Source: DASSUC01 sp035650075
GTDB taxonomy: Bacteria; Actinomycetota; Actinomycetes; Mycobacteriales; Micromonosporaceae
Length of the DNA: 32,996 bases
NCBI GenBank assembly: GCA_035650075.1
Contig: DASRII010000277.1
Location: 1-32,996, forward strand
Direction of reading: 5' to 3'
The position numbers and the translations under genes are program-made. The number at the start of each line of letters is the position of its first letter. The first letter of the stretch is position 1. Under the pieces are notes generated by a model. The model was not told where the DNA came from and searched no databases. It saw only the letters and a program-made list of their open reading frames with translations. This document shows, one piece after another, positions 1-10,900 of this stretch.

Positions 1-105
1 GACCGGAACGGGTTGTTCGGCCCGGTCATCGACGTGCCGTCGGACGCTTCGCTGTTCGACCGCGCGCTCGGCCTCGGCGGTCGGGACCCTGGTTGGCGAC
101 CGTAG
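1..105 (+). CDS. C-terminal end of an unidentified protein (runs off the left edge)
   Basis: Frame 1 is open from the first base to a TAG at 103-105 and encodes 34 residues, beginning DRNGLFGPVIDVPSD. Nearly every codon ends in G or C, as in the real genes of this window, so the frame is probably coding. I do not recognise the family from so short a tail. It could equally be the end of a truncated gene, since the next 3 kb contains several broken genes. Confidence 0.4.
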   Translation, partial: DRNGLFGPVIDVPSDASLFDRALGLGGRDPGWRP

Positions 106-154
106 ACCCGGCGGTCCGGGGGCGCTGGCTGCAGCAAGCCGCGTCGCTCGGCCA

Positions 155-241
155 TTGCCCAATCCGCTCACCGACGACAACGCCCGGGTCCTCCGACGTG
201 ATCGACTCGGCGGCCTTCTCCACGAGTATTCCCTGGCCGCA
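155..241 (+). pseudogene. Possible C-terminal remnant of an actinobacterial transposase/integrase
   Basis: This frame contains RVLRRDRLGGLLHEYSLAA. It resembles, from memory, the last residues of integrase-core transposases common in actinomycetes, which end in a GGL-(I/L)-(H/N)-E-Y-x-x-A-A tail. There is no usable start, the upstream frame shows no catalytic domain, and the frame reads past the expected end. The rest of 106-376 shows nothing I can assign. The call rests on a short motif and could be chance. Confidence 0.25.
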
Positions 242-376
242 CAACCGAATCGTAGATTTCGGCACCCACACACTCTCGGGCGTTCGGGCTGCGAACGCAG
301 GTTGAGGGCGACGTCGAACTCTGCGGCCAGCCGGGCCCGCAGCTGACGCCGGCAATCACGTACCGGACGGCAGTGC

Positions 377-2290
377 TCAGCGGGGAAGGTACAGGGTCAC
401 CGACGCGGTCCCGTGCACCAGATCGGTCGCGGCCAGCCGCATCGGGTACGTGTCGTTGGTCAGCCAACGCGGCAGCAGGTTGAGGTAGTACGGGCTGCCG
501 AGCGTTTCGCTCGTGCCGCCGGGCAGCGCCGAGTCGGCCCGCATGCCGACGCGGTCGCGCTGCGCGACGAACCGGCGCACGGGCCCACCGCCGAACATGA
601 ACTCGTCAGCCGAGTCTGCGCGGGCGCTGTGGCTGGACGCGTCGACGGTGTTGAACCCGCCGTCCGTGGGTACCCCGGTCAGCCCGGGTAGCGGGGAGGG
701 GAATGCACCCCCGGCCGTCGGGATCGTCCACGGTGGACCGAGCACCGCGTCGAACGACACCCGGTGCAACCTGCCCCAGCGGTAGTCCTGCTGCGAGGTG
801 GACCCACCGAACGCCGGGGCGAACGCGGGCCCGGCGAGCAGGCCCAGCGCGTCGGCCAGACTCTTCAGCAGCAGCACGTCGCGCCGGTCGGCTGGGTCGG
901 TGATCCCCGGCACGGCGAAGAAGTCCAGTCCGGAGACACCGACGCCGTGACGCTGGTCGTACCGCAGCAGCAACGTCTTGAGCGCTTTCATCACCTCGTC
1001 GCTGCCCGGCTGGGGAAGGCCGAAGGGCGCGATGTGTGCGTCGATAACGTTGCGGACGAACTGTCCACGCCAGACGGAGTAGATCGTCGCGGCGACGCTG
1101 TCCGCGATCTCGTCGGTAGCAGGTGGCGCTCGCTGGCCGTCCACATCGGACGAGTCGTACCCCTCGGGGATACCGGTCGGCGTGGTGTGGTCCCACCCGC
1201 CGAGCCGGCCGACCGCCTCGACGACGCGCGGGTCCGCGCCCAGCGCGGCCAGCGCCGGCGTGGTGCTGATTCGAGCCCGGTCCAGCGCTGCGACGAGGTA
1301 CGGCGTGAAGAACTGCGCGTCGAGGAGCGCTACATCTGCCTGCTGCCGCTTGATGTCGACTGTGGACAGTGATCGGCCAGCGTCGATAGCGCCCCGGACG
1401 AGCTGGGTGATCCGCCCACCGCGGAAGCCGTCGTAGCCCACGTTCAAGTAGTAGATGCCCCCCGTGGGCCGCAGCTGGTTGAGCGGGTCGTTGTCCAACG
1501 TGGTACCCGCCGGGTCGTTGTTGGCGTTGACGAAGAAGCCGGCTGGTGGATCGATCAGGTGCGGCATCTCGGCGGGCGGCAGGATCTGGTACGGCAGAGC
1601 CTGCCCGGGTTGCCGGCCGGCCGCCGGCAGCCACTCGTTGCCGCCGGTACCGTCGCGCAGGAAGTAGGGCGGCGCACCGTCGACCGTGCCCGCCTCCAAG
1701 TCCTCGCGCAGCGGCATCTCGCCGCTGGCGAAGTATGCGATGTGTCCGGCGACGTCGGCGTACGCCCAGTTCTGCGACCCGACGTCGAAGAACGTCAGCG
1801 CGTGCCGGAAGTCATCGAGGTCACGCGCCCGGTTGAACAGCCGGAACGTGTCCAGCTCGCGGGTCGGTGAGAAGCCCGCGTACTGCACCGACAGCGCGGT
1901 GCCCGCCGCAGCGTTTAGCGAGACGATCGGGCCGTTGTTACGCCGCGGCACGATCAGCGTGGCCGCCGGCACCCCACCGCCGGGCGGCACGACGACAACA
2001 CCGGCGGGTGAGCGCGTGTTGACCCGGAACGTCTCCGGCACCGCGAGCACGTGCTCCAAATGTCCATTGTAGACGGTAGCCAGGCCGCTGGGCGATGTCG
2101 GGTCCGGCCGAACCTGCTCGATATAGGTGTCGGTCACGTCCATCGGGTTCGTCGTGGCACCCCAGGCGATCCGGCGGTTGTGGCCGAGGATGACGTAGGG
2201 CGTCCCGGCGAACCCCTCCCCCTGCACGTCGAGGGATCCACTCTGCAGCGCGATCGGGTAGAACGTCGACGGGGCGTCGAGCGCCAGGTG
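377..2290 (-). pseudogene. Penicillin acylase family protein, 5'-truncated
   Basis: The frame encodes most of the beta chain of a penicillin acylase (Ntn-hydrolase superfamily). It begins at HLALDAPSTFYPIALQSG and continues through GTPYVILGHNRRIAWG and FVNANNDPAG to a TGA at 377-379. Family members are usually about 780-830 residues. They carry a signal peptide, an alpha chain, a spacer and a catalytic N-terminal Ser in an SNNW context just before the first residues seen here. All of that is missing, and a TGA lies in frame near 2328. The internal GTG at 2227 would give only 616 residues. Without the catalytic Ser it cannot be an active amidase. Homology stops where the opposing methyltransferase begins, so I infer truncation by a deletion or rearrangement. 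Confidence 0.85.
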
Positions 2291-2292
2291 AT

Positions 2293-3003
2293 GCGCAAGC
2301 CTTTCGCGCCTGGGCCAGTGATGAGATCACCTGGGGGCTGTTCAACGTACCCGAAAGCCGGCCCGGGGTCCTTGGCGATGTCACAGGCCTGGACGTGGTC
2401 GAGTTGGGTTGCGGCACCGCGTACTTCTCCGGTTGGCTCGCCGGACGCGGCGCCCGCCCGGTCGGTGTCGACGTGACCCCGGCCCAACTAGACACGGCTC
2501 GCCGTTGCCAGGAACAGTTCGGTGTCTCATTTCCGTTGATCGAGGCAGACGCCCAAGACGTACCGCTGCCCTCAGCAAGCTTCGACATGGCAGTATCGGA
2601 GTACGGAGCGAGTCTGTGGTGTGACCCGTACCGCTGGGTGGCAGAGGCGGCGCGACTGTTACGACCGGACGGACGTCTGGTGTTCCTTACCAACAGCGTC
2701 CTCGTGACGCTGTGCGTGCCGGACGAGGAAGGGTACGCGGAGCGGTCGCTGATGCGCCCGCAGCGCGGAATGTACCGGGTGCAGTGGTCGACCGGTGGGG
2801 TCGAGTTCCATCCCGGCCATGGCGAGTGGATCCGTATCCTGGCCACCAACGGGTTTGTGGTGGAGGCACTTCACGAGCTGTACGCCCCAGAGGGCGCTCA
2901 GACGCACGAGTACTACGACGTCGCGACCGCCGACTGGGCCAGACAATGGCCTGTGGAAGACCTGTGGGCCGCCCGCAAGTCGGGCACTGCAGCGTCAGCC
3001 TGA
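2293..3003 (+). pseudogene. Class I SAM-dependent methyltransferase, 5'-truncated
   Basis: The frame is coding-like from about 2293 (QAFRAWASDEITWGLFNVPE) to TGA at 3001-3003. It contains SAM-binding motif I (VELGCGTAYFSGWLAG), the acidic strand-2 end (VGVDVTPAQL) and a DVPLPSASFD motif. It fits a small-molecule methyltransferase with a Rossmann fold. No ATG or GTG lies in frame upstream of motif I; the first GTG (2395) sits inside motif I and would remove a structural helix and strand. The normal N-terminus of some 20-40 residues is therefore missing. It faces the broken penicillin acylase across a junction of only a few bases. An unusual start or a fusion transcript could still yield a partial protein, but function is doubtful. 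Confidence 0.8.
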
Positions 3004-3011
3004 CACGCGGA

Positions 3012-3043
3012 GCGGAGGGCCGCCCGACATGACGGCCCGCCGC
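3012..3043. terminator. Bidirectional terminator-like hairpin between convergent genes
   Basis: GCGGAGGGCCG (3012-3022) pairs with CGGCCCGCCGC (3033-3043) around a 10-base loop, with one A/G mismatch in the 11-bp arm. It fills the 48-bp gap between the methyltransferase stop (3003) and the TcA stop (3052). There is no T-tract on either side, which is common for actinomycete terminators. Confidence 0.5.
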
Positions 3044-3051
3044 ATGTTCCG

Positions 3052-6000
3052 TCAGGACCAGGCCGGTGTGGTACCCGACAGCGTCAACACGAGCACGATG
3101 TCGTGGATCAGCTCGCCGGTGAACCAGGACCGGACGGCGTCGGTGTCTTCGAGCTGGATCTCCCAGCTGCCGGCGGGGTCGTCGCCTGCGAACACCTGCC
3201 ATGGCGCGCCGCTCGAGCGGCGGGTGGTCACAATACCGCCCACGGTGCGCACCTCGCCGGTCTCGATGGTGCCGGCGGCTCCGGTGTGGCGCAGCGCGGT
3301 GACCGTCAACTCGTTGACGAGGGCGTCGTCGCGGACGGCGAAGAGGGTGAGGTGCGCGACGGTCAGGTCGGCGATGTGCGGTGGCAGGTCGGTTGCGGTC
3401 ACCGACAGCACGGCGCGCATCCGGCGGGCCGGATCCTCCACCTTGTCGGGGTTGTTGAGGTCGTACCAGACGTCGGGGAAGTCGTTGCGGATGCTGAATG
3501 AGCGGTCGCCGCTGAACCTGCGGTCGAGCGACCGGATCACCTGCTCGCGGTATTCGGCGTTGTCCAGGGCGGTGTACTCGATGGTCAGCAGCATGTCGGC
3601 GATGCTGCGGTAGTCGAAGGGGTTGGCCGCCTTCGGCAGGTCGAGGCGCCAGACGGTGTCGACTCCCATGCCTTCGAAGGGCAGTAGCATCGCTCCTTCC
3701 TGTTCGAGCTGGAACAGCCCGCTGGCGTTGATCGGGGTGGTGAACGCGATCGACTCCGGTTCCCGCAGTAGCACCACGGACTGGAACGAGTCGCGCCGGA
3801 CCACCGCGCGGGAGATCCCGGATGCCGACAGTGTGGCCCGCAGGCCGCGCGGTACCGGCAGCAGCGCGATCAGCGACACACTGACCCGTTTGATCAGGCG
3901 CAGATAGTGCCCGGGGTATTCACTGTCGAAGAGTGTTTCCGGCGTCGCGAACACCAGCACTCCGGTCTGGCGGAACTGCTCCAGCTCGAACGCGGCGAGC
4001 TGCGACACCGAGACGGTCTGGGTCAGGTGCAGCTTGCGCCGGTCGGTGTCGAAGGCGTGCTGGTCGAGCTGGAAGACGTCTTCCAGCAGCCGGGCCGATC
4101 CGGTGATGCCGCGCCGGTTGGTGGTACCCACGTTCTGCGCCGGTGCCGGCTGCCAGTAGTCGGCGGCGATGAAGCCGCTGACCACCTCCTGGCGTTCGAA
4201 CGCCAGCTGTGCCTGAGCGAGCTTGGCCAGCGCGGTCGCGCGTTGCAGGAAGAACGCGTACACCCGGCCGAGCACGCCGCTCATCCAGTCGTACAGCTCG
4301 GCGTTGGTGAACTTCGTCGCCAGGAACTCGGCCACCGCATGGGCATGGGCGAGCTGGTCGGAAGCCACTTGCCGCTCCTGGACGGCAACCTGCTGCTGTA
4401 GTTGCGCACCGGTGATCTGGCTCTCCGCGAACTGTTGGTCCTTGGCGGCCAGGTCCCGGTGGAGCTCCCATTCCTCGGCGCGCCGTTCGTAGCTCGCCCT
4501 GGTCTGCTGGATCTGCGCCTCGGTCGAGACCGCTGACGCCGCTTCGGACAACGCACCGGCCAGGTTACCGCCCGCGTCCCACCAATCGAGACTGCCGGCG
4601 AGCTGGGCCAGCCCGGCCGCGGCGTGCAGACCCTCCGCGAGGCGCAGCGCGTCCATCGCGGTCCGCTCGGCGTCGTTGAGCCCGCCGCGCAGCCAGCCGT
4701 CGTAGGTGTCGAACTGCAACTGGGCGCGGTCGCGTTGCAGGCCGGCCTGCGCCACACCGGTCGCGGCGACCTCGACCCGCAGGTCCTGCGCCACCAGTTG
4801 CCCGGCGGCCACCTGCAGATCCCGGCCAGCCAGCAGCAGGGCGTAGTTCTCCCCGTCCCGGCGCTCCAGCGCGGACAGGTACGCGGTCTCCACCTGCTGC
4901 GCGATACCGACCAGCGTCTTGGCCCGCTCCACCAGCACGCTGTACCGGAACGGGCTGGGCAGCGCGTTGGTGCCGTTGGTGCGGCTCGGGTCGGGCTGCC
5001 CGCCGACGTCGAAGCCGGCGTGCACCTTGGCGAGGCCCACGTCGGCAAGCGTCGACAGCGACTGCCAGACGGGGTTCAGCGGGAAGGGCACCGTCTGCCC
5101 CTGCTCCGGTATGACCTCCTCGAGCAGCAGCACGTCGTGCGCGGTCTGGTACAGGGCGATCGCGCGGGCTCGGGAGTCGGTCGTGCTCTTGACGAACTCC
5201 GCGTCGGCGGAATCCAGCAGGCACTGCACCTGTGCCAGGGCGGTGGCTCTGGTGTACGCGCCACGGCGTTTGCGAGCCGTGAAGTGCGGGTTGAGTTCCT
5301 TCACCTGGGCCAGCCACTCCGGCAGCCGCCCGTAGTCCGAGGTGGTGTTCTGCTCCAGGGCCAGCCCGTAGTAGATCAGCCGCCGGTCCGGCGGCAGATG
5401 GTACGCGAAGACCGTCCGGAACCAGTCGAGCGCGGCCACGTACTGCGCGGCGGCGTGCAGTTTGCGCGCGGCGGCCACCGGTACCAGCCAGAAGATCTCC
5501 CGGATGTGCTGCGGTATCTGCTCCTCGGCGGTGAACGGGGTCGGGCCTTGCGCTCGCTCGACGAGCGTGATGCATAGGCCTTGCCGGGCGGCGAGTTCGG
5601 CGTTGGTGAGGTGTTCGGTCAGCGTCACGCCGTCTGGCCGCACGTCTCCCGGCAGCGCGTCGAGGTAGTTCCGGGCCAGGGTGCGTACCTGGTCGGGTGT
5701 GGGACTGGCGAGGGCGGACAGCGCCTTGATGAAGTCGGTGTACGCCTGGGTCGGTTCCAGCACCAGGCCGGAGCCGGCATTCTCGGCGATGTAGAGCTGC
5801 GGCTGTAGCTGGTTTTCCGGGTACGCGAACCCGCGCATCGCGGCCAGCCAGCGGTCGTAGGTCAGTAGCCAGAGCCATTCCAGGTCGAAGTTGTCCTCGC
5901 CGGTGATGCGCAGCACCGGTACGCCGAGATCGGGCCGGTAGCTGCCGGACCGCGCGGTGGTGAACAGTTCCTGCAACGACTCGACCGCCTGCCCCACCCG

Positions 6001-7941
6001 GGTCGTGCGCCGGTCCCGGTGGACGCGCAGGTCGAAGGAGAGCGCCCGGGACAGCCGCTCGGCGGCCGCGTCGAAGCTTTCGGGTACGGGCTGCCTGGCG
6101 CCGATCGCGGCGATCAATGCGTCCCGCAGCTGGGGCAGGACCGCCTGTTCGGCCTGGGCGACCGCGGCGGGCAGCGCGTGGGTGAGCTGTGTGAACTGCG
6201 CCGAGCGCGCGGCGAGGGCCGGCCGCCAGCCGGTGGGGGTAGCGGCCGCGTCGGTGCGGACCGTGAAGACGGCCGGATCCAGGACGATGCCGCGCTCCAC
6301 TTCCTCGCGGCGCCACTGCCCGTACTGCTGCCGCGCGGTCACGGCCAGCAGGAGCGTGGCGATCTCGTCCCACTCCTCGCCGCCGAGCTGGCCGGCGGGG
6401 ATCAGGCTGCGCAGCCGGTCCAGCCGGCGCAGGGCCGGCTTGTCCAGTCCTACGGCGGCGAGGGCGGTGGCCACGTCCTCGCCCGTGCGGTCGCGTGCGG
6501 CGAGGTCGGGCAGGTTGATCGGGCCGACGTAGCGCGCGACCGCCGCGTCGAACCCGGCCTGGGTACGGTTACTGCCGGCCAGGGCGGCCCGGATCTCGGT
6601 CCGCAGCTCGGACTGGGCCGCCGTCCGATTCGTCCACAGTAGACGCGCGGGCGAGCCGGGGTCGGCGCTGACGAAGTCCGCATCTGTGAGCAGGTCCGGC
6701 AGGATCAGCGGCTTGGGCGCTGAGGGGTTGTCCCGTTCCCGCTCGTCCGTGGACCGCCAGGCGCGCCGCAGCGCTGCCTGCTGGGCGAGCAGCAGGCCGG
6801 CCGTTCCCGGCGGCGTACCCTCCAGCGGCACCGGCACCGGCGGCTGGTACCCGAAGATCTGCGCGAGGTTGTCGTCGGTGAGGTCGACGGCCGCGATGCT
6901 GATCCGGTCGAGCTGGTCCGGGCGGGTCGGCTCCAGGTCGAGCCCGAGCCGCTCGGCGAGCGCCACCCGCTGTGGCTGGTCGGCTGTTCTGGCCAGCCGC
7001 AGCTCCTCGACGGAGGTGCCGAGCGCGCGGATCAGCGCCTCGTAGGCCAGTTCTCGGTGCCGCTGGTCAATGTCCACAGTGGTGCTTGGCGGGATGATGC
7101 CGCGCAGCACCTCCACCGCCACTCGCGTCTGCGAGACGTCCGCGGTGGCGGCCCGGAACGCCGCGGCCCGGGTCAGCCCGTCGAGCGGCTGGTGCAGCCG
7201 CGCCTCCAGATCGGCCCGGGACGGGCCCGGCGGTGCGCCGTCGACGGTGATGTACCGCTGAGCGAGCCCCAGCAGCTCGTTCAGGTACGAGGTCTGCGCG
7301 AAGACGCGGTCGCGCTCGCCGGGGTCGATAGGTACCCGAACCAACATGTCGACGGTGCTGCTGCCGCTGCTGTTGAACGGATCGGTGGCCACGAACGTGA
7401 GAGGGTGCCGTCCGGCCGGTACCGGAATGTTCGCCACCTGCCACCGGCCGTCGATGACGCTGTCGACCGGGCTCAGCGGCTCGTTGCCGATCTGCCACCG
7501 CACGGTGCCGATCTGGGTGAACGGTTCGGTGGCCCGGCCACTGACCAGCGGTATGTGGTAAGGCACTTCGGTCACGGTCACGTCGGTGTCGAACGGATCG
7601 ATGTCCACGCGGGGGACGAGTTGCCCGACCACGACTTGCACCGTCCGGAACCGCGCGGTCTCGCCGTCGTTCACCACATGCAGCTTGCAGCGTGCCGTCA
7701 CCTCCGCGACGGCGTCGAGGGTGTTGGCGGTGCCGACGGTCTGCCAGTCGCCGTTGTCGTCGAGGTCGGCGCGGGTGAACGGGGCACCGGCACCGAACTG
7801 GACGTCGACGCCGGTGATGACCAACGTCGGTAACCCGGTGTCCTCGATGAACGCGGTCCCCCTCGCCACGATGATCTCGCCGTTGCCGAACCGGTGGCCG
7901 ACCTCCGGTTCGGTCATCTCGAAATGAAGCCTGCTGGGCAT
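3052..7941 (-). CDS. Tc toxin A subunit-like pore-forming protein (compact TcA)
   Basis: The protein has 1,629 residues. The C-terminal third matches TcA pore subunits: a long helical stretch (about 1050-1250) with KFTNAELYDWMSG, a second block with LFDSEYPGHYLRLIKRVSVS (about 1345), and a TcB-binding end with PFEGMGVDTVWRLDLP and FDYRSIADMLLTIEYTA. The YPEN motif of TcA proteins is at about residue 706. Residues 1-200 instead look like two beta-rich Ig-like repeats (VTVTEVPYHIPLVSG, GRWQVANIPVPAGRHPLTF), so the usual N-terminal shell is absent or diverged. TcdA1-type TcA proteins are about 2,500 residues. In known Tc toxins TcA binds the target cell and forms the translocation pore. ATG at 7941 follows an AAGGAA site located inside the end of the upstream gene, 3 bp after its stop, so translation is probably coupled. 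There is no signal peptide, as expected for Tc proteins. Confidence 0.85.
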   Translation of the reverse strand: MPSRLHFEMTEPEVGHRFGNGEIIVARGTAFIEDTGLPTLVITGVDVQFGAGAPFTRADLDDNGDWQTVGTANTLDAVAEVTARCKLHVVNDGETARFRTVQVVVGQLVPRVDIDPFDTDVTVTEVPYHIPLVSGRATEPFTQIGTVRWQIGNEPLSPVDSVIDGRWQVANIPVPAGRHPLTFVATDPFNSSGSSTVDMLVRVPIDPGERDRVFAQTSYLNELLGLAQRYITVDGAPPGPSRADLEARLHQPLDGLTRAAAFRAATADVSQTRVAVEVLRGIIPPSTTVDIDQRHRELAYEALIRALGTSVEELRLARTADQPQRVALAERLGLDLEPTRPDQLDRISIAAVDLTDDNLAQIFGYQPPVPVPLEGTPPGTAGLLLAQQAALRRAWRSTDERERDNPSAPKPLILPDLLTDADFVSADPGSPARLLWTNRTAAQSELRTEIRAALAGSNRTQAGFDAAVARYVGPINLPDLAARDRTGEDVATALAAVGLDKPALRRLDRLRSLIPAGQLGGEEWDEIATLLLAVTARQQYGQWRREEVERGIVLDPAVFTVRTDAAATPTGWRPALAARSAQFTQLTHALPAAVAQAEQAVLPQLRDALIAAIGARQPVPESFDAAAERLSRALSFDLRVHRDRRTTRVGQAVESLQELFTTARSGSYRPDLGVPVLRITGEDNFDLEWLWLLTYDRWLAAMRGFAYPENQLQPQLYIAENAGSGLVLEPTQAYTDFIKALSALASPTPDQVRTLARNYLDALPGDVRPDGVTLTEHLTNAELAARQGLCITLVERAQGPTPFTAEEQIPQHIREIFWLVPVAAARKLHAAAQYVAALDWFRTVFAYHLPPDRRLIYYGLALEQNTTSDYGRLPEWLAQVKELNPHFTARKRRGAYTRATALAQVQCLLDSADAEFVKSTTDSRARAIALYQTAHDVLLLEEVIPEQGQTVPFPLNPVWQSLSTLADVGLAKVHAGFDVGGQPDPSRTNGTNALPSPFRYSVLVERAKTLVGIAQQVETAYLSALERRDGENYALLLAGRDLQVAAGQLVAQDLRVEVAATGVAQAGLQRDRAQLQFDTYDGWLRGGLNDAERTAMDALRLAEGLHAAAGLAQLAGSLDWWDAGGNLAGALSEAASAVSTEAQIQQTRASYERRAEEWELHRDLAAKDQQFAESQITGAQLQQQVAVQERQVASDQLAHAHAVAEFLATKFTNAELYDWMSGVLGRVYAFFLQRATALAKLAQAQLAFERQEVVSGFIAADYWQPAPAQNVGTTNRRGITGSARLLEDVFQLDQHAFDTDRRKLHLTQTVSVSQLAAFELEQFRQTGVLVFATPETLFDSEYPGHYLRLIKRVSVSLIALLPVPRGLRATLSASGISRAVVRRDSFQSVVLLREPESIAFTTPINASGLFQLEQEGAMLLPFEGMGVDTVWRLDLPKAANPFDYRSIADMLLTIEYTALDNAEYREQVIRSLDRRFSGDRSFSIRNDFPDVWYDLNNPDKVEDPARRMRAVLSVTATDLPPHIADLTVAHLTLFAVRDDALVNELTVTALRHTGAAGTIETGEVRTVGGIVTTRRSSGAPWQVFAGDDPAGSWEIQLEDTDAVRSWFTGELIHDIVLVLTLSGTTPAWS

Positions 7942-7944
7942 GTG

Positions 7945-10900
7945 TCAATTCCTTTCCTGGAGCCGTCCGGCTCCGATCGGATGGTCTATTCCGGGATAGC
8001 GAACAAGTCCGCCCCAGCCGCCGCGCAGCGTCAGGGTGGTCGCCGGTAGGGCGCCGGTGGGCACGGCCTGCATGACGCTGAGGCAGAACTCGCTCCGGCT
8101 GCAGCGGATGATGCCGGCCACGAGGCCGATCACGTTCCGCACAGCCAGGTCCGCCAGGAACTGCGCCCCTTCGAACAGGTCGTCATCGCCGTGGTGGTCC
8201 GCCGTGTGCGAGGTGGGGCCAACCCCATCCGGAGGCAGCAACCGGGGCATCGAGCTTGGATTCGATTCTTTGCGCCGCGAGTCTTGTTCGCGTAGTCCCC
8301 GGGTCATCCGGGACAGCTTCTGCTGGATTCGCGCGGTGGCCTTCTCCAGGTGGGCCAGTTGCTTGGCGGTGAGCGGCTTGTTCGTGTAGTTGAAGAACTC
8401 TGGAGCGGCGTTGCCGTAGACGTAGACCAGCAGCCGCTTGTTGGCGCGCGCATGGTTGTGGAACGCGACGGACTGCTTGGAAGGGACCGCGGCGGGAGTC
8501 AGCTTGAACTCGACGTCGACTGGAATGTCCTTCATAGACAGATCGATCCGGTGGTGCGAGTGGTCGTTGACGCGCACCTCGAAACGGTCGGTGCCGAGGA
8601 CCTTGGACAGGTCCTCGCGCAGGACGTCGCCGCTGAGCTTGCCTATCGCCGGCCGCTCGAACGGCGACGCCCTTCCGGTCGCCTTCGAGTCGGAGGCGAT
8701 CGTGACTATCTCCGCGAAGTAGTCGGCCAGCGCGTCGACGAAAACCTTGACCTCCGTCTGCACTTTCGTGGGTTCCTCGCCGTCCAGGTCCACCCACCGC
8801 ACCGGGTTCTGCGCCGCGTACGCGTACGCCGTCGTGCCGCCGGCCACCACGGGATCCGCCGAGACCCACCGGCACAGGTACGGTGCCAGGTACCGCGCCT
8901 GGTGGTAGGCCAACCCGCTCTCCTCGTCCCGCTCCTTGCCGGTGAACCGGTACCGCTTGTGGGCGAAACTGCCGAACGTCGTCTCGCCGTACGGCGAGTA
9001 CTCCTCGCGGTTGACCAGGTTGCCGTCGCCGTCCACCACGACGTTGCTGCTGTCGAGGTGGTCGCCCAGGGGTACGGTCACGGCCGGCCAGCGGTCGTCG
9101 GGGCGGGCCGCACCGATGCGCACCAGCGCGACCCGGTGCCGGCCGTCCAGCACGTGAACGTGGTTGTTCTGCCCGTTCGTCCCGGCATCCGGCGCGTCGG
9201 ACCACCGGTGATGTTCGAAGACACCGTCGATGTAGTGGGTCACTTCGACCGCGCCGCCTTGGCGGCGGACGAGCTTCTTGACCCGCTGCCCGGCCGCGTC
9301 ATAGAGGTACTGCGCGTGGACCGACGGTTCGGCGCCGGGAACCTGGGTGGCGAACGACGTCATCCGGTCGCGGTGGTTCCAGGTGAAGTGCCGCGAGGTG
9401 GCTTCCCCGGTCACGTTGCCGTTGTCGTCGAACGTGTAGTCAAAGGTTGCGGTGCCGACGGTCAGCCGGTGCAGGCGGTTACTGCCGTCGTCCACTGTGT
9501 ACTCGCGGGTGAAGCCGCCGGCGCCGGCATGGGTGAGCGCGCGCAGGCCGCCGGCCGGGTCGTACCGGTACGTCTCGCGGTAGGGCTGTACCTGCGTCAC
9601 GTCGGTTCCGCGCGGCAGGTCCGACCACGGGTCGCCAGCCGGCGGTGCGGCGTGTTCCCGACCGGTCGCCGACAGCAGCCGATAGATCGGGTCGTAGCTG
9701 AACAACCGGTCCAGCGCGTCCCCGTCGGCGAGCAACGCGCGCAGCCGCGGGTCGGTGGTGCGCAACGCGTCCGGATTCTTGGGAATGCCGCTACCGGGCG
9801 TGCGGTCCCGCAGTGCCAGCAGGTTCCCGGCGAGGTCGTAGTCGTACCCGTAGTCCTGCAGCGGAGGGGCCGTCGGGTGGTAGGTCAGGTCGTCGACGGT
9901 CGTGTACGGCTCACTGCGCAACCGCACCGGCCGGAACGTGCTCGGATCATAGGCGAAGCGGGTCAGCACGCCGTTGCCGTGCGCCACCAGGACCCGCTGA
10001 CGCTTGGCGTTGTAGGCGATCCGTTGCAGGTACACGGTGTCGTCGAGGTGTACCTGCTCGAGCGCACCGGAGCGGTTGTATGCCAGCCGCAGCTCGCGGC
10101 GGCCACCCTCGACGTCGGCCGGGAACGTGTGCCGGGTTACCCGGTTCAACGCGTCATAGCCGGTCCGCGTCGCGTAGCCGAACGCTTCCAGCAGCGTCGC
10201 GTCGTGCTGCGTCCAGTCCACTTGGAACGGTGTTATCTGCCAGCCGTTCGCGGGGCCGCCCGCATACTCGGCCAGAATCGGAGCGTCGGCGATGACGTTT
10301 CGGGTGGACTCCAGCACGTTGCCCTTGAAGTCCACCGACCCGGTCGTCACCATCCCGGCCTCGTCACGGTGGCGTTCCGGCCGACCGAGCAGGTTGTGCG
10401 CGCGGGCCGCGTCCCGGTCGGCGGGCGGCTGGGCCGGATCCCCGGCGTCGCCGTACTCGACGACCTGCCGAAGCGTGACCGGCCCGCCCTCACGGTTGCG
10501 GGCCCACTCCCGGATCGGCCGGTGCAGCCGGTCGAACGCGGCGAGGGTGAGCGCCGACTTGCTGTCGCGGGTCTCCACCGGCCGGTCCAGCGCGTCAGGC
10601 ACGGTGTCGCGGCGGCCGGCGTCGATGCTGTCGAGCCGCCAGCGCCGCTTGGCCACGTCGAACGCGTACCGGAACGACTCCCGGCCGAGCGGATCCACAA
10701 TGGACAGCAGGTTGCCCTGGATGTCGTGGCTGGTACGGGTGGTGAGCACCTCGGTCCCGTTGCGGGCTACCGCGCGCACGATGCGCCCGAGCGCGTCGAC
10801 CTCGGCGCTCGCCGGGGTGTTCCAGTGGTCCGCGTACGCCTGGGCCGCGCTGCCGTGGGTCCGGCCGGCGTTGTCGTTGGCGTCGTAGGTGTACGACTCC

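Noticed and set aside
26..355. Minus-strand frame of 109 codons near the left edge
   Set aside because: It is opposite to the fragment at 1-105 and to the possible transposase tail, starts without a clear ribosome site and shows no family I can name.
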